Positions 42,172 through 55,000 of a stretch of DNA of 64,000 nt are shown here, piece by piece. The notes beneath the pieces were generated by a model. It saw only the letters and a list, made by a program, of their open reading frames with translations. It ran no database searches and was not told where the DNA came from. Numbering within the stretch: the stretch's first letter is position 1; every line of letters starts with the position of its first letter. Made by a program: the position numbers and the translations under genes. Source of the stretch: Pictodentalium vernedei (lineage: Eukaryota > Mollusca > Scaphopoda > Dentaliida > Dentaliidae); the NCBI GenBank assembly GCA_031216915.1, contig CM062289.1, forward strand, positions 64,363,741 to 64,427,740, written 5' to 3'.

Positions 42172-42615
42172 ATGATTTTGGAGGGCATTATGGTTCATTA
42201 GCGGCCCTGCAGTAATGATGAACAGCCCGAGGGTTTATTAAAGGTCCGAGACGAAGTCGAGGGCTGTTAATAAGCCCAAGGGCTGTTCATCAATGCTGCA
42301 GGGTCGCTAATGAATCATGATGCCTGACAACAATCATGCTATTACCAGTATTTCCACTCCCTGTTCCATTTAACCGCACGAGAGAATTGCTGGAAGAAAT
42401 AATCACTAAAGTCGGTTCGATTTTTCTGTTTCGACTTCAGTTCAGAAATACAAAGGGACGGCATCCGAATGGGAGTAATTCATTAGACCATGGAGTCTAA
42501 AAATAGCCGGGCTACGGGCCGCTAATAGGTATTTATACCATTATCGCGCGCGGCCCGGCTCCGTCGAATGACGTCACTGAAATTATGGAGTTTTAACGGC
42601 CCTCCAAAATCATGT
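42172..42615. mobile_element. 444-bp element with ACATGATTTTGGAGGGC ends (right arm only)
   Basis: Ends ACATGATTTTGGAGGGC and GCCCTCCAAAATCATGT are exact inverses. The left arm passes directly between the flanks near 9,455. Inside are nested hairpins: CATTAGCGGCCCTGCAG against CTGCAGGGTCGCTAATG, and GCCGGGCTACGGGCCGC. No coding capacity. The target duplication is not clear; TA is possible. Confidence 0.75.
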
Positions 42616-42809
42616 TAATCGACTAGTAACTTATAGATTGAGTGGTAATAATAATTAATATGATGGTAGAATATGAAGCTGAATATCACACAAACGTAGG
42701 AATTAATAAAATAACAGATTCTATGCTTTGTGTGGCGTATAACCATACAGTTTTAATCCATTACATTATGTAACTGATATTTTCCAGTTTATCTGCACGG
42801 GCAACAACC

Positions 42810-43019
42810 TTATATCAATGTCTGTGCATTCATTGCTCCCAATTCCTGTTCGTGTTCCACTGAGTTATACTTTAGTTGTCCTTGATGAACAAACTCGACA
42901 TTTTCAATAGTATCTGGTATTCCGATTTTCTTAGTTTCCGGAAGAAGCCATATAAGTCCCGAAGATATAACTGTTGTTATGGCAATAACTAAATACATAA
43001 GGCTTCCGTTGAGATGATC
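42810..43019 (-). CDS. Terminal coding exon of the paralogous SLC22-type transporter
   Basis: Inverted partner of 9,074-9,277: acceptor TAG then Asp-His-Leu-Asn-Gly-Ser-Leu-Met, the final helix, the LPETKKIGIPDTIENVE signature, and a tail that now differs (FVHQGQLKYNSVEHEQELG...) and is two codons longer. The coding sequence from the Gly-Ser-Leu codons to the Asn-Val-Glu codons is identical to the left copy at every base I compared. The preceding intron end is also nearly identical. The two gene ends point toward each other across the spacer. It is only the C-terminus of a ~500-600-residue carrier. Confidence 0.82.
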   Translation of the reverse strand, partial: DHLNGSLMYLVIAITTVISSGLIWLLPETKKIGIPDTIENVEFVHQGQLKYNSVEHEQELGAMNAQTLI

Positions 43020-43086
43020 CTACATAACATATAAACAAAAAACAAACATAAAGAAAAAATAAAATAAAATGCACCGGATATTAATA

Positions 43087-43343
43087 CAGTACGTGGAGAG
43101 TGGATTGTAACTAAATCACCCGCGGAGTGGAGATATCACCCGAGCTATAACTTTCAAATTTTGTACATATCGACAATAAACACAAGCAATGTTTCAGCCA
43201 ATGGACCTCCGGGTTTAACCCGGAGGTCCATTGGCTGAAACTTTGCTTGTGCTGGTTATGCTTTGCAACAAATTTGCAATTATTGCTTGGGCGGAATCTC
43301 CACTCTGCGGGTGATTTAGTGATAATACACTCTCCACGTACTG
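43087..43343. mobile_element. TA-target MITE family 1, copy 8, in the SLC22 last intron
   Basis: 257 bp, TA flanks; it lies 68 bp upstream of the terminal exon's splice acceptor. The left arm lacks it: ACTTATATATTAATATCCGG is continuous at about 9,000-9,019. Confidence 0.93.
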
Positions 43344-43569
43344 TATATAAGTTATTTAAACAGGTTGACAAACTAGGATTGTTAGAATATGACTAATCTA
43401 TATTTACATAAGCTATCGGTGAAGTCAACCTCTCCAATATCTCATTCTCTCTCAGCCTTTTGCAGTACCCTAACACCTTCTCCACTCTCATAGTTGATGA
43501 TGAACAAGATGAGTACATAAACGAACCATCTTGCGACGAAATCTCACAATCCTTATGGGTTATTACTTG

Positions 43570-43695
43570 GTTAGTTTCATATCGGACGAGATATCAGCCA
43601 GAGGTAACTTCATATCAGCCTGTGACTGAAGGTTGTAGGCTGATGTGAAGTTACCGAGGGCTAATATCTTGATCGATATGAAACTAACAAAGTAA
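43570..43695. repeat. Foldback, right-arm copy of 8,685-8,790
   Basis: GTTAGTTTCATATCGGAC and its inverse bracket GGTAACTTCATATCAGCC; same stem as in the left arm. Confidence 0.8.
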
Positions 43696-44369
43696 TTATA
43701 TCTTTATTTATTAAACCAAAATAAATAATTACAAAATGGTATCAGATCAGCTACAGTTTTCTAACTGCGTTATTGTTTCCCATTCTCTCAACAAAGTCCA
43801 AAGTGTCCTCCATTCTCTCCACAAAGTCCAAAGTGTCCTCTCGTATTCAGCTATCCACATGTCTCCGCTTCTCCATTTGGGAAGCTGTGACATTGGAAAA
43901 GCTAAACAATATTTTCTCCCGCTTCGAGGAATTTCCGCTTACGACTTTGAATTTTAGTTTGCAATGAAATTTCTGTAAACCTCTCTTCTTCCTTCTCTTC
44001 ATCCACATAACTCTTACGTATTGCCATCATTTACTCCTCGCCATACAAAAACTCAACTTCAAGCTACTCCCTTATGCCTGGTAACACTAATTTGCTGGAT
44101 TGCGTTCTATATATGATTAACGATGAACTGTTCGATGCAAACAAATTAGTTCCGCCTAGCAACGCATCAAAAGGGGCAACTCTAGCTTGGTTCATATCGG
44201 CCAAGACTGGCGTCATATCAGCCGAGCTTGAAGTCATATTCTTCATCTTTTTTCCGTATTTTATCGACTTATTTATTTCATTTTCGATAATGGCCAATTT
44301 TATAATACATACATTTCATATAGCCTTAGTCAATGTGTCTAAAGGCGCCAATAAATATATAGAATATAC

Positions 44370-44550
44370 TCATAGTAGCTTGGTGCATCAAATGTTCACC
44401 TCTCGTTGTGAAATGGTGTTAACCGCGCGCCTTTAAATGTTCACCACGAGTGGTGAAGTGCTGTGAACCGCGAGCCTTTGGCGCGCGGTTAACACCACTT
44501 CACCACGAGAGGTGAACATTTGGTACACCAAGCTACTTTGGGTGTATTTT
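44370..44550. repeat. Foldback, right-arm copy of 7,790-7,930, expanded
   Basis: AGTAGCTTGGTGCATCAAAT against ATTTGGTACACCAAGCTACT, with the AAATGTTCACC...GTTAACCGCGCGCC stem repeated an extra time. Confidence 0.8.
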
Positions 44551-45621
44551 ATTTATACCAGGATCGTCAAGTTAATAAAAGTTTAAATGTTAAGTAAATC
44601 AGTATTCACACGTGCGAATCCGTTTTTGTTTACATGAGCACCGGTGGGCGGTACGTCCGCTGGCAATTTTATCGCCGAAACGAAATAGAAAACGAAACGC
44701 GCAAATTTCGGGTCCTTTTTCATTTTAATAACATAATAACATACTACTTCGAGTTATGGATGCTTTTTACTAACACGATACAACGTATGTTTGTTAATAT
44801 TTTGGTATCTTATGAGATAAATTTATTAAAAAACGTAATAAATAATTGCCGGTTTCATTTCATTCTTCACGAGGTGACGAGTGATAAATTTAGACAATTG
44901 TGCATTCAAGGCGAAGTCATCAAAGGTCAGCTTGGATGTAGTTCCACTGTAGGTGTAAAGTTTAACTACTGAAATCCCATTGCTGGAGTGTTCACTGTGA
45001 TTGGTGTGTAAAGCAAAAATTTAGGTCATATGCTTTTTATATTTCGTAGAGTAGGTAATCATGGTGTTAAAATAAATAAAAATAGAACAGGATTATTCTA
45101 CACACAGGGTCTGAAAAAAATGATTCAAGGTAAAATAACTCAATATAAATATTCGATCACTTGGAAAGAAAAGGGACGAATTGCCCTCCATCCTAGTTAA
45201 ACATAAATTAGACATTCTAGACTGAAACATGGATAAAACCTAACATGATTAATGGGAAACCATGTCACCATCTTGAGGGTATAACATTTATAGAAAGAAC
45301 AGAGATAAATTCAAAGGAGGAATGATGACGTTACCTCATTCGAAATTATGGACCTTATTGATCCAAAACATAGGAACTTTCATGGATCTAAATCACTGTT
45401 GAAATTTGTAAACCACTTCACGTAAATGCCATTTGTGGAGACAGTGAAATTGAAAAAGCCACTCAAAAGAACTCCACCTCGCACCCTACAAGGCATAACG
45501 AAACGGAAAGGTAATAAACGAGTAATGAGGGATTTCGGCTGCCCATCGACTGAGGAAAAGACAATTTGCCAACTGTCTGAACAGGCTGTTCCTATCCAAA
45601 ACGGTACGAAAGTTTCTAGGA

Positions 45622-45962
45622 AGCGCGGTGATTCAGTAGGTAGATATGCAGGCTGCAAACCAAGAGGTCCTCGTTTTGAATCCCACCTGCGTCTACCGGG
45701 TTGTGTCTTTGTGCAAGACAGTTATTCCCAATTGCCCACGTGGGGGCACGGTGGCGTTGTGAACTAAGACGTACTGCATGTCGATGGTGCACTTGTCTTC
45801 AACCAATGCTAGCCCTGCTTGTGTGGTGTTTGTACGTTTGAGAACTGCACGCCGTTGCTCGGTGGTTCTCTCCGGGTATTCCGGCTTCCTCCATCCGTAA
45901 ATCTGTCCGACACTAGGCGACCCTGGCTGTCGAAAGTGTCGTTAAACCCCAATAAATAAATG
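45622..45962 (+). mobile_element. SINE, full-length, head variant A
   Basis: GCGCGGTGATTCAGTAGG head, B-box drifted to TTTTGAATCCCACC, CCCCAATAAATAAATG tail. Imperfect 16-bp target duplication (ACGAAAGTTTCTAGGA against ACGATGATTTCTTAGA). It lies in the right-arm-specific block. Confidence 0.85.
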
Positions 45963-46200
45963 AATACGATGATTTCTTAGAATTTCTGGATGCCATTCAC
46001 TTAACCAATTAATGAAGGAAAAGACGGGATGAGATAAAACTTTAGACCTGGAACTGGTCTCAGATGCGTGATACATCACAGGCACAAAAACAGTCACACC
46101 TACATATAGTATAGTCGCAGTGGACTGGTCGTAATCCACACGTGGGCAGTGGTGTCCACGCATGCGTTTACCAAGTAATTAAAAGTATCACCAGCAACAT

Positions 46201-46247
46201 TTTAATTAATGAAGCCCCGGATTGTACCCGGGGCTTCATTAATTAAA
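46201..46247. repeat. 47-bp hairpin with perfect 20-bp arms
   Basis: TTTAATTAATGAAGCCCCGG and its exact inverse separated by 7 bases. It is isolated, with no flanking inverted ends. Confidence 0.9.
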
Positions 46248-46468
46248 TTTTTGATTATTCTTCGTATACTTAGTGTTTGGGATCTAATATTATTGCGTAC
46301 CATGGAAAGTGACCACAGCAGCGGTGCTGTATGATAATTATATCGTGATATCCAGCGATGTAGCGATGGGGGGAGGGGGGTTACCCCACCCCCTCCCCAA
46401 TCCTGACCAAAATTTCCTATAGTTGGAATTTCGGAGGGCAAGTCCTGAGTACTTGGAAATTCTATGTA

Positions 46469-46727
46469 CAGTACGTGGAGAGTGGGTTGTAACTAAAACA
46501 CACGCGGAGTGGAGTATCACCCACCAAAGTATCACGTTCAAATTCTGTACATATGGACAAAAAACACAAGTAAAGTTTCAGCCAATGGACCTCCTGGTTT
46601 AACCCGGAGGTCCATTGGCTGGAACTTTGCTTGTGATAGTTATGCTTTGCAACAAATTTGCAATTATTGCTCGGGTGGAATCTCCACTCTGCGGGTGATA
46701 TAATGATAATACACTCTCCACGTACTG
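46469..46727. mobile_element. TA-target MITE family 1, copy 9
   Basis: 259 bp; TA flanks; the hairpin has one mismatch (CCTCCTGGTTTAACCCGGAGG). Confidence 0.92.
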
Positions 46728-46772
46728 TATCTGGATTTTAGAGCTTCTTTGTTGATGCTGATGTCTCCTTTA

Positions 46773-47074
46773 CAGTTAAAACTATAAGTCTTGTCACGAA
46801 CTGTGCGCTTATCTTGGCTGAATTGCGCGTAGGAATTGCGCGCAGTTGCCATATCGAATGCCATCCAAAGCACGGCAGGTTCACCTGGTTACTAGAAACA
46901 CAGGCAATGTTTCTGCCAATGGGTAACCCGGAGGTCCATTGGCTGAAACATTGCTTGTGCACAGGCCATATGTGCAGAATTTGATAGCCTTATTATGGTC
47001 ATAATGCGTAGATTAACTCGCAGATCGACGTGCTATTTGTGCGCTTTTCATGACAGGACTTCTAGTTTTAACTG
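46773..47074. mobile_element. TA-target MITE family 2, copy 2
   Basis: CAGTTAAAACTATAAGTC to TTCTAGTTTTAACTG, TA on both sides. The hairpin has lost part of its left arm (CCAATGGGTAACCCGGAGG). Only 43 bp separate it from the preceding family 1 copy. Confidence 0.9.
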
Positions 47075-47079
47075 TACTT

Positions 47080-47906
47080 CACAAAATGCCAACTTGATTT
47101 CAAATCGGCAAAAATTCCAACTGTAACTACTTACAACTACAGTGTACGCAATATCGAGCTTCAAAAGTATGCATGATGTCAACTGGCACGGGAGGAGAAG
47201 GAAACATGGCGGTTCGGTAGTCGCTTTTCAATTCGCTTCCAGCAACTGTGTGTGTTTAGTTATGTAGAAAGTTATTAGCTTGATATTTGTTTGTGTAATT
47301 CATGGGAAAAATGGATTGGCCTGGACGACAGGTGTAAATTCAACTTGTGGTAGCTTGTGATCAAGTTTCTGACGAATAAATACGAACTGTTACTGATTGT
47401 TACAAATAATGTTTCCATGTTTCGCTGCTTGTTGGCCTCGCTAACTGGTCAGTGTCTGCAACGGTTCTTTTCAAATTTCTCGAGTGATAAGTCTTACAAA
47501 GACCACATGACAAAATAAAAGTAACCATTGATCTGAGATGTCATTGACTCTTCTCCCTAGATTACAGTAAAACCCGTTTGGTGCATATAATATAAACAAT
47601 ATAAACATTTAATTTTGAATCGTTATGTTACATTGTCTTTTGGCTGTAACTGTACCGGGCAGTTGGCTAGACACTGGACTCAATATACAACAAAGTGCTC
47701 AATCACAGCCGTCACGCATGAGCGACAACTCGCTTGTCATTTCATCTTGAACATGAACTCACGGTCGAGACACAACTAATTGCGACTCGACTCTGGCTTT
47801 TGACCTCAATTGGACTGAATCGACCGAGACATTTGCTCAACCACACAAGTGTCGATCTCCTGGGGAGTCAATGCAAACAACTTCTTGAAAATATAGTGAC
47901 ATTCTA
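47080..47906. other. Possible LINE 5' UTR or unassigned sequence
   Basis: No coding or repeat was recognised. It precedes the ORF1-like gene, so part may be a LINE 5' UTR. Confidence 0.35.
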
Positions 47907-48889
47907 GTGAAATGTCATCGTATTATGAATGGTAATAATACTACGAAACTTGATAGAGACAAAAGGCGTAGGTCTTCTAACGAAAGTGCTGCGTCGATAA
48001 GCCAGGACCCCAAAAGGCCCAAAGAAACTCTCCTGTCTGAATCGTCTATACTAGAAAGTGACACTGACACCGAAATGGAGTCTTCCACTGGCTTGGGGCT
48101 TGATCTGAGTGACACAGGCTCAGACATAGGCTCTGGAGAGAATAACCAGTTGAATGTTGACGAATCGGAAACTACCACGCACGTGACGCCTCCAAAAAGT
48201 AGACCCGAAGCTGTGTCAATGTTTATCATAGCCTTGCAGGATCCAACAGTGCAGAGCATTTTCCAGGAAATGATGATGAGGTCTGTCGAAACTGCTATTA
48301 CTGGTCGGATCTCAAGTGTTGAAAAGCGGATAGGCGAACTTGAAACGGTGGTTGACGAACAGTCGCAAATAATTGCCAACCTCAATAACGAATTGGAAGA
48401 TCTGCGCCAGTATGGCATGCGCAATTCATTAAGAATCAGTGGTATACCAGAAACCAGTACAGAAAACACCGACAATCTTGTACTTGACGTTGCCAATGCA
48501 ATGGGCGTTCCGTTGCAAATTAGTGACATAGAGAGAAGTTATCGCTCAGGCCCCCCTCAAACCCCTCAACGCCGTCCTCCTAGGTCCTTACTCGTGAAAT
48601 TTGTTAGCTACCGCACACGTGACAAATTCTACATCGAAAGTTGAAGGGTGAACAGTCAATGAAAAACATCTATATCAATGAGCATCTTACTAAGGATAGG
48701 GTAGCTCTTGCGCGTAGGGGTCGTCTTCTGGTTAAAGACAAGAAAGTGGCAGGTTCATGGACTCATGACGGTGTCATATATGTTAAGGAGTTCGATGACA
48801 CCGTGCATCGAATTACTACCAGTGCCAAAATGCTTTCTATCGAAGAAAAATTTAGACTGCTGGTGTCAATTCGCCCTTCGCAGCAATAA
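47907..48889 (+). pseudogene. LINE ORF1-like nucleic-acid-binding protein, one frameshift
   Basis: The 245-codon frame from 47,907 has a Ser/Asp-rich, low-complexity N-terminus (residues 1-95), then a helical stretch at about 130-168 with heptad-like spacing (KRIGELETVVDEQSQIIANL) and an RRM-like part (NSLRISGIPE, then PPRSLLVKFVSYRTR). This is the L1-type ORF1p layout: coiled coil plus RNA-binding domain. A shift at about 48,640 moves the rest (KNIYINEHLT, RRGRLLVKDKKVAG) into the frame 48,641-48,889. ORF1 proteins coat LINE RNA as a chaperone. The next LINE frame starts 3.2 kb downstream, so it may belong to a different copy. Confidence 0.78.
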
Positions 48890-51800
48890 TTATATCTGAT
48901 AACTTATACCCTATATCTCAGTATTCCATATTATACCCACCCTACAACTCCCTGAACCCCCACTTGTAAAATCACCGAAGCCACACATCTCTTGTGTGAA
49001 TGGTCAGGTGACATCTGAGTACTACCACTTGCTACGCCACTTGTCTAACCATACAAGTTGTCACCGGCAGGACAACACCTGGCGTTTTAACCATGCGACA
49101 CTTTGTATGAAGCGAAAGCCTAGTTACTGAATAACCAGCCGTTGAACTTCTGACTTCCGGATCTTCGATATATTTGGCACAAAATTTGCTTGATAATCCA
49201 TACAACCTAATATCGGCTGCTTCTGGTCATGTGTCGTCCGCCTGCAAAAGCGGATGGCGCATGACTAGAGGCATCCGTTACACAACTGGCCCAATCAGTA
49301 TAGTTATTTCGGGTTGGATGTCGTCTGCTCTAACCGTCAAACCGAATAATAAATCTCCGGAATGTGGCTCAGCCTGACCTAGTGGTTGTTCCTTGTCAGA
49401 TGTCATCTGGCTGAGTTGGCAGATTGCGCCTGACAAGAAGCATCTGCTACATAAAAGGTCTAACCAAAGCAGTTGTCTCTGGGTGGATGTCGTCTGTTCG
49501 TATGTGCAGACAATGCTTAGCGGGAGACGACTGCTATACCTATGGCCTCTCAGTTTGTTACAGTTGAGCACGTTAATGACAGCTCAATATGCCAACCACA
49601 AGCACGGCGAGCATGGCGCTGCATGCAAAGGCCTCCCGAAGAGAGAACTGCAAATCTGCTCTTTTGACCTGACCTGGAGCCTCTTTTCTGGCATGTTTTT
49701 CGCTTCCAAGATTGTGATTAACAGCCACGTGGCTTAACCCTTGCTCTTGTGTCATAATAAAGGTACCCTCATTCGGAATACCGTGGTGCTTTCCAGCTCA
49801 TCGTCATATTGAAAAAGTTGCGTTACCGCCCTCCTACTATACTAATCCAGCCCAGCAATGACCCACTGCGCCACCCAATCTCAAACTTGATAAGCAAGCC
49901 CCCTTAACCCCCGATAGAGCTACACAACAACAAAGTCGACTAGCACCCCCTTCAAATTGTAACAAGATCAAGTAAATACCTGTCAATTAGCCTGTGCCTA
50001 GGTATCATGGGAAACCATCTCAGCAGACTTGGGCCCTTATCCAATGTTTCCGCCTAACCGTCCAGCTCCACACACAAACTACATCTCAAACCCTGTTACA
50101 CTTCCAGCTATTGTCTAGAATGGAAGGCTAATGACTTCACACTGGATGGAGCTCGTGAAGCTCGTAGGAATGAGTTATCGTGAGCCGTGCTCATCCGACA
50201 GAAATGTAATACTTAGATATTCGCGAACTTCACTTACAATTTTTGTTTTCCATTGGTTGTGGGTAAAGGATTATCATAACGTATCCCTTTACTTCTGTCC
50301 ACCCACCTCATCAACAACTTCCTGATCCACGACCGAACTTCACAGCAATTCGAGTTATGCCCTCTTTCTTGAGGACATGGTTTGACTTTATGTGAGGCTA
50401 ACGAGTCGAATTAGGAGATCCAAGTAGGGACTCTCTTTGTTTTGTTACTTGGTGGGAAATTAACGATAATATACTGCAGTTTTAACTTAACACCTCCATC
50501 AAGCCTGTTTATATCTGTACATACAGTTTGACTATTTTTCTGCTGACTTGCTCTTGTACTTGCCGTTGTATATGTGTGGGCACTCACTTACAGGTGCAGT
50601 CCACTAGCCTGTGGATGGTTATACTCTGAAGGTTGTCCGCTGTGTGCCCGAGTCGCGCATAAGAGGGCGATAAGTTATACACCTGGTCCTCGGCCCGGAT
50701 ATGTTATTACTCCAAGTGTGTAAGTATATTACTATGCTCTTGTATAGTTTCACTTAGCAATGTAGATTTGTTTCTAAATATTTTGATATTTTTCTCTGTT
50801 TCAGCTACCAAATAGTCTGCTTAGCTTAGACAATTATGCTGTGTACGCGGTATGCGGTAACCCCAGAAGCTCAAATGATATAGCTTCGAGCCCTGCTATA
50901 ATTGACCAAATGTTCTAACTTTATCACCTACAATTCACCTGCAAAAAATTATCCTAAGTTCTAGCCTCCTGTGGGCCCTGCTGTGTACTATTTCGCATGA
51001 TCCATCGCCATCACCTGCGTCACCCTTTGGTTTCTTCCTTGTCACTTGTGGTATTCTTATCCAGGACAAGGAAGAACTTTCCGTAGGGGCGATTTGCACC
51101 TGCCTGGTTCCCAAATGCTCCATGCTGCATTAGAATTAAAGTTTCTATTTCGAGGTACTTTCGCGTGTCTTCTTTCGTTACTTTCGCGACACGCCTCGCA
51201 TTATTGATACTCCATTTATAGATACTCCCATGGGACCACCCATCCGACGAGCCATGCGAAATATCTCTCTGGTGCTTGAGAGTGACCTTATCCATGAATT
51301 ATAATACCCAACCTTTACCCTGATTGAAACGCATATAATACCATAATGACAATTTTCAATATGGTTTCTTGCCAGACCCCACCCCCCCCCCTCTGTTTTT
51401 CATAGAACTGTGTCTCTCCCCATCTCTCGTACCGTGAAGATCAGAAAGTTCTGCGTATTTACATGTGATGGGATTGAACGGTCCTTAGTAGCACGGTCCA
51501 GGGTGGCATGGCAGGCCATGGTTCTACCATGGGATGCCATGGCATCATGGGCCGATGCTTGGAGCCTCATGTTGACATGCATGCACCCACTATTATTCCT
51601 AGTATTTTTCTACAAAACAAACTTAGCGAACTACTTGAAAATGCGAACGAAAATTAGTCCCAAGAATCATACACTACCAGTGCCCCAAGGTGGAATACAC
51701 CAGTTGCTGGAAAGCGTGTTCCTAACATGAACTCGTTTTGTGTCTCAACACCATTACTTCTTGTACATGTAAACATATTGTTCTCATTCTTGATTGAATT

Positions 51801-52071
51801 TCTATTCTCACTTTCTAGTTCTGTTCTCTCCACTGATATGACCCAAGAAAAATTGACCAGAGTATGCCATCCTGTGCGGATGATTGGACCCACTACATTT
51901 CTTCACAAGTTCCTAAATTCACTCGATGTGTGACATAACTAGCTACCGAATGCGAGTGGGCTCTTTCGCCGCTATAGCTGGCAGTGGCATGCAGGGTAAG
52001 AAGCAACTAGATCCACAAACACTCCTCTTGGTTTACTTGTTCCACAGCCACGGCTTAAACGGTTTAGACTC
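48890..52071. other. 3.2-kb interval between ORF1-like and ORF2 genes
   Basis: No frame with recognisable content. A weak repeat of GGTTGGATGTCGTCTG (49,311) and GGGTGGATGTCGTCTG (49,480) is visible, and CATGGCATGG-type words cluster at 51,500-51,560. It may be a LINE 5' UTR, a second insertion or host DNA. Confidence 0.45.
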
Positions 52072-55000
52072 ATGTTGATTTTAACGCATACCATCGGATA
52101 CGAGCAGACACGCTCTTACATTCTCAATAGTGTCATGGGATCACTTTATTCCAATTCCAGTTGTCCGTATTGTACACACAGTTATCCGAATCTGGTAGCA
52201 TCATCGACAATGAGCTTACCACTATCTTTAATTAGACATTCAGTGGTAAGCGCTATCAGAAAGAAATGTTACGCCCCTCTTTGTTATGTTCTTGTGGGTA
52301 TTGCTTTATGGCTTTTAAAACTATGCATTGCTGCAGGTGACATTGAGATTAACCCAGGTCCAGACAAACACCCACGGCCATCCACATCTGATTCTGCCAC
52401 GACAACCTCCACCAGGTCAGCTGTTCCCAATGGCATGTCCTTCCTCCACCTTAATATCCAAAGCCTACGACCAAAAATTGACGTTATTGCTTGTGAGGCG
52501 TTGTCCTACGATGTTTGTGCCTTCACCGAGACGTGGTTGGACGCCAACGATTGCGACTCTGACATTGAATTGCCATCCTTTCACCCGCCGCTGAGAAATG
52601 ACCGTGGTAGTCGAGGTGGTGGAGATGCCATCTACTTGAAGAATTACATCTGCTTCAAACACCGATGGGACCTGAACATTGAAACCCTTGAAAGTCTATG
52701 GGTTCAAATTTTTACTGAGCATGGCCCGATCCTTCTCGGTGTAATTTATCGACCACCTAACTCTTCTAGTGACGTATGGAGTCTGATCTCCGCATCACTA
52801 GACAAAGCATTAGACACAAATATACCAAATATCATTGTAACCGGCGATTTCAACGACAACCAGCATGGTCGCCCAAACGGACCAATGCAACAGCTTCTTA
52901 GTGAATATAATCTCACGCAAGTAGTTCAGGAATCGACGTACTTTACAGAAAATTCCGACACCCTGCTTGACCTCGTTATCGTAAATGACCAAGCACTCAC
53001 CAATATCAATAATGTTGAAGTGAATGATCCGTTCTTTGTGGATCTCACAAGATACCATTGGCCGGTGACGTGGTCTCTTAAAACCCTAAAAAAAATTTAA
53101 TACTTACAAACGAAAAATCTGGTGCTTCAGTGCAGGTGATTACGATAGGCTTAACAGCGCGCTCAGTGATATCAACTGGGAAACTATTTGGCTTGAAACA
53201 CCTCTACCAGATCACGTGCCCCAATTGACTGGCTTACTTGAACACTATGCAACGAAATTTTTCCCACACAAGATGATCACATGTCGACCGAATCAACCGC
53301 CGTGGATGCATAATAATATTAGAAAATTAATTCGCCAGCGTAAACGGCTTTATCGAAAAGCTAAAATAAAAAATACTCCATCGTCATTGGAGAAATTTCG
53401 GCTCAAACGCAACCAAACAGTCTCCGAAATTCGCAAATCAAAATTGAACTTCTTTTCTAAAATCGACGAAAAATTAAACTCTTCAACAACGAGTTCCTCT
53501 GACTGGTGGAAAACATTCACGAGTCTTCTTTCCCGCACAAAACAAACAATTCCCATACTTGAGGATGACAACAAACTATTTGTGTCAGACAATGAAAAGG
53601 CAGAACTGTTTAATAAATATTTCTGTAATATCTCAACGATCGATGATTTTAATCATCCCCTTCCTCAAACTCGAGATGAAGTTGGTCGCGCTGAAATCAG
53701 CGAAATCACTATCGCGCCCGAGGATACTCTCAAAGCTCTCCAATCGATTAATGTTTCCAAAGCTTGTGGGCCCGACAATATCAGCCCCCACCTACTCAGA
53801 AAATGCTCATCTAGCTTGTGTCACACTTTAACAACGCTCTTCAACTCAATGCTCCAAAAATCTTTTTACCCACCTGAATGGAAACGAGGTAATGTCACCC
53901 CTGTATTCAAGAAAGGCGATAGCAAGCTAGTTCAAAATTACCGCCCAATTACCCTGTTGAGTTGTTTGAGTAAAGTATTCGAAAAATGTGTCTTTCAAAA
54001 AACCCTCCATTTTCTGAAGACTAATATGCTCCTAACACCTTTTCGGCCTGGGTTCCTGCCGTCTGATTCCACTGTCTTGCAGCTAACTGACATTTACGAT
54101 GCCTTCAGTTATGCACTAGACGAGGGAAAGGAGATACGTGTGATATTTTGTGACGTGAGCAAGGCCTTCGACAAGGTTTGGCACAAAGGACTTCTCTACA
54201 GAGCTACAAGACATCGGAATCACTGGCTCTCTCCTACAGTGGTTTAAATCATACTTGGATGAACGACAGCAGTGCGTCGTTCTTAATTCGGTATCATCAT
54301 CCTGGAAACATGTACCGGCAGGGGTACCCCAAGGATCCATTCTGGGTCCCTTGCTATTTCTGATTTATATCAACGACATAGTTGAGAACATCACAAGTAG
54401 TTTTCGGTTGTTTGCAGACGACACAACACTTTATCTAATTGTTGAAGACCCCAAAATATCTGCTGAAATCATTGGAACTGACTTAAAGCGAGTCGAGGAA
54501 TGGTCCAACCGATGGTTAGTAAATTTTAATCCCGCCAAAACAGAGTCCTTGTTAATAACTTGTAAAATTAATCAGCCGAGTCACCCAATTCTTCACATGT
54601 TTGAGACTGATATCAACGAGGTCAGTTACCACAAACATCTAGAACTAACATTTGATAATTGAGGATCATGGTCCTCTCATATTGCAGAAATAACAAAAAA
54701 AGCCTGGAAGCGTGTGGATATCTTGAGACGGTTCAAATACAGACTCGATCGGAAAAGCCTGGAGTAAATTTATTTTGCTTATGTTCGCCCAATACTTGAG
54801 TATGCCGATACTGTATGGGACAATTGTACCGCCACTGAAGCTGATGATCTAGAAAAAATACAGATCGAAGCAGCACGACTTGTGACAGGGGGTACCAAGA
54901 GCACTAGCAAATCTCGACTCTATTTGGAAACTGGCTGGGAAACTCTAGAAACAAGACGAACAAATCACAAACTCCAGCAGTATTTTAAAATGTATCATGG

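Noticed and set aside
46201-46247. Rho-independent terminator
   Set aside because: The stem-loop is followed by a short T-run, but this is eukaryotic DNA with no bacterial gene next to it.
47915-48529. 204-codon open frame on the minus strand
   Set aside because: It is the antisense of the LINE ORF1-like gene, which has clear domains on the plus strand.
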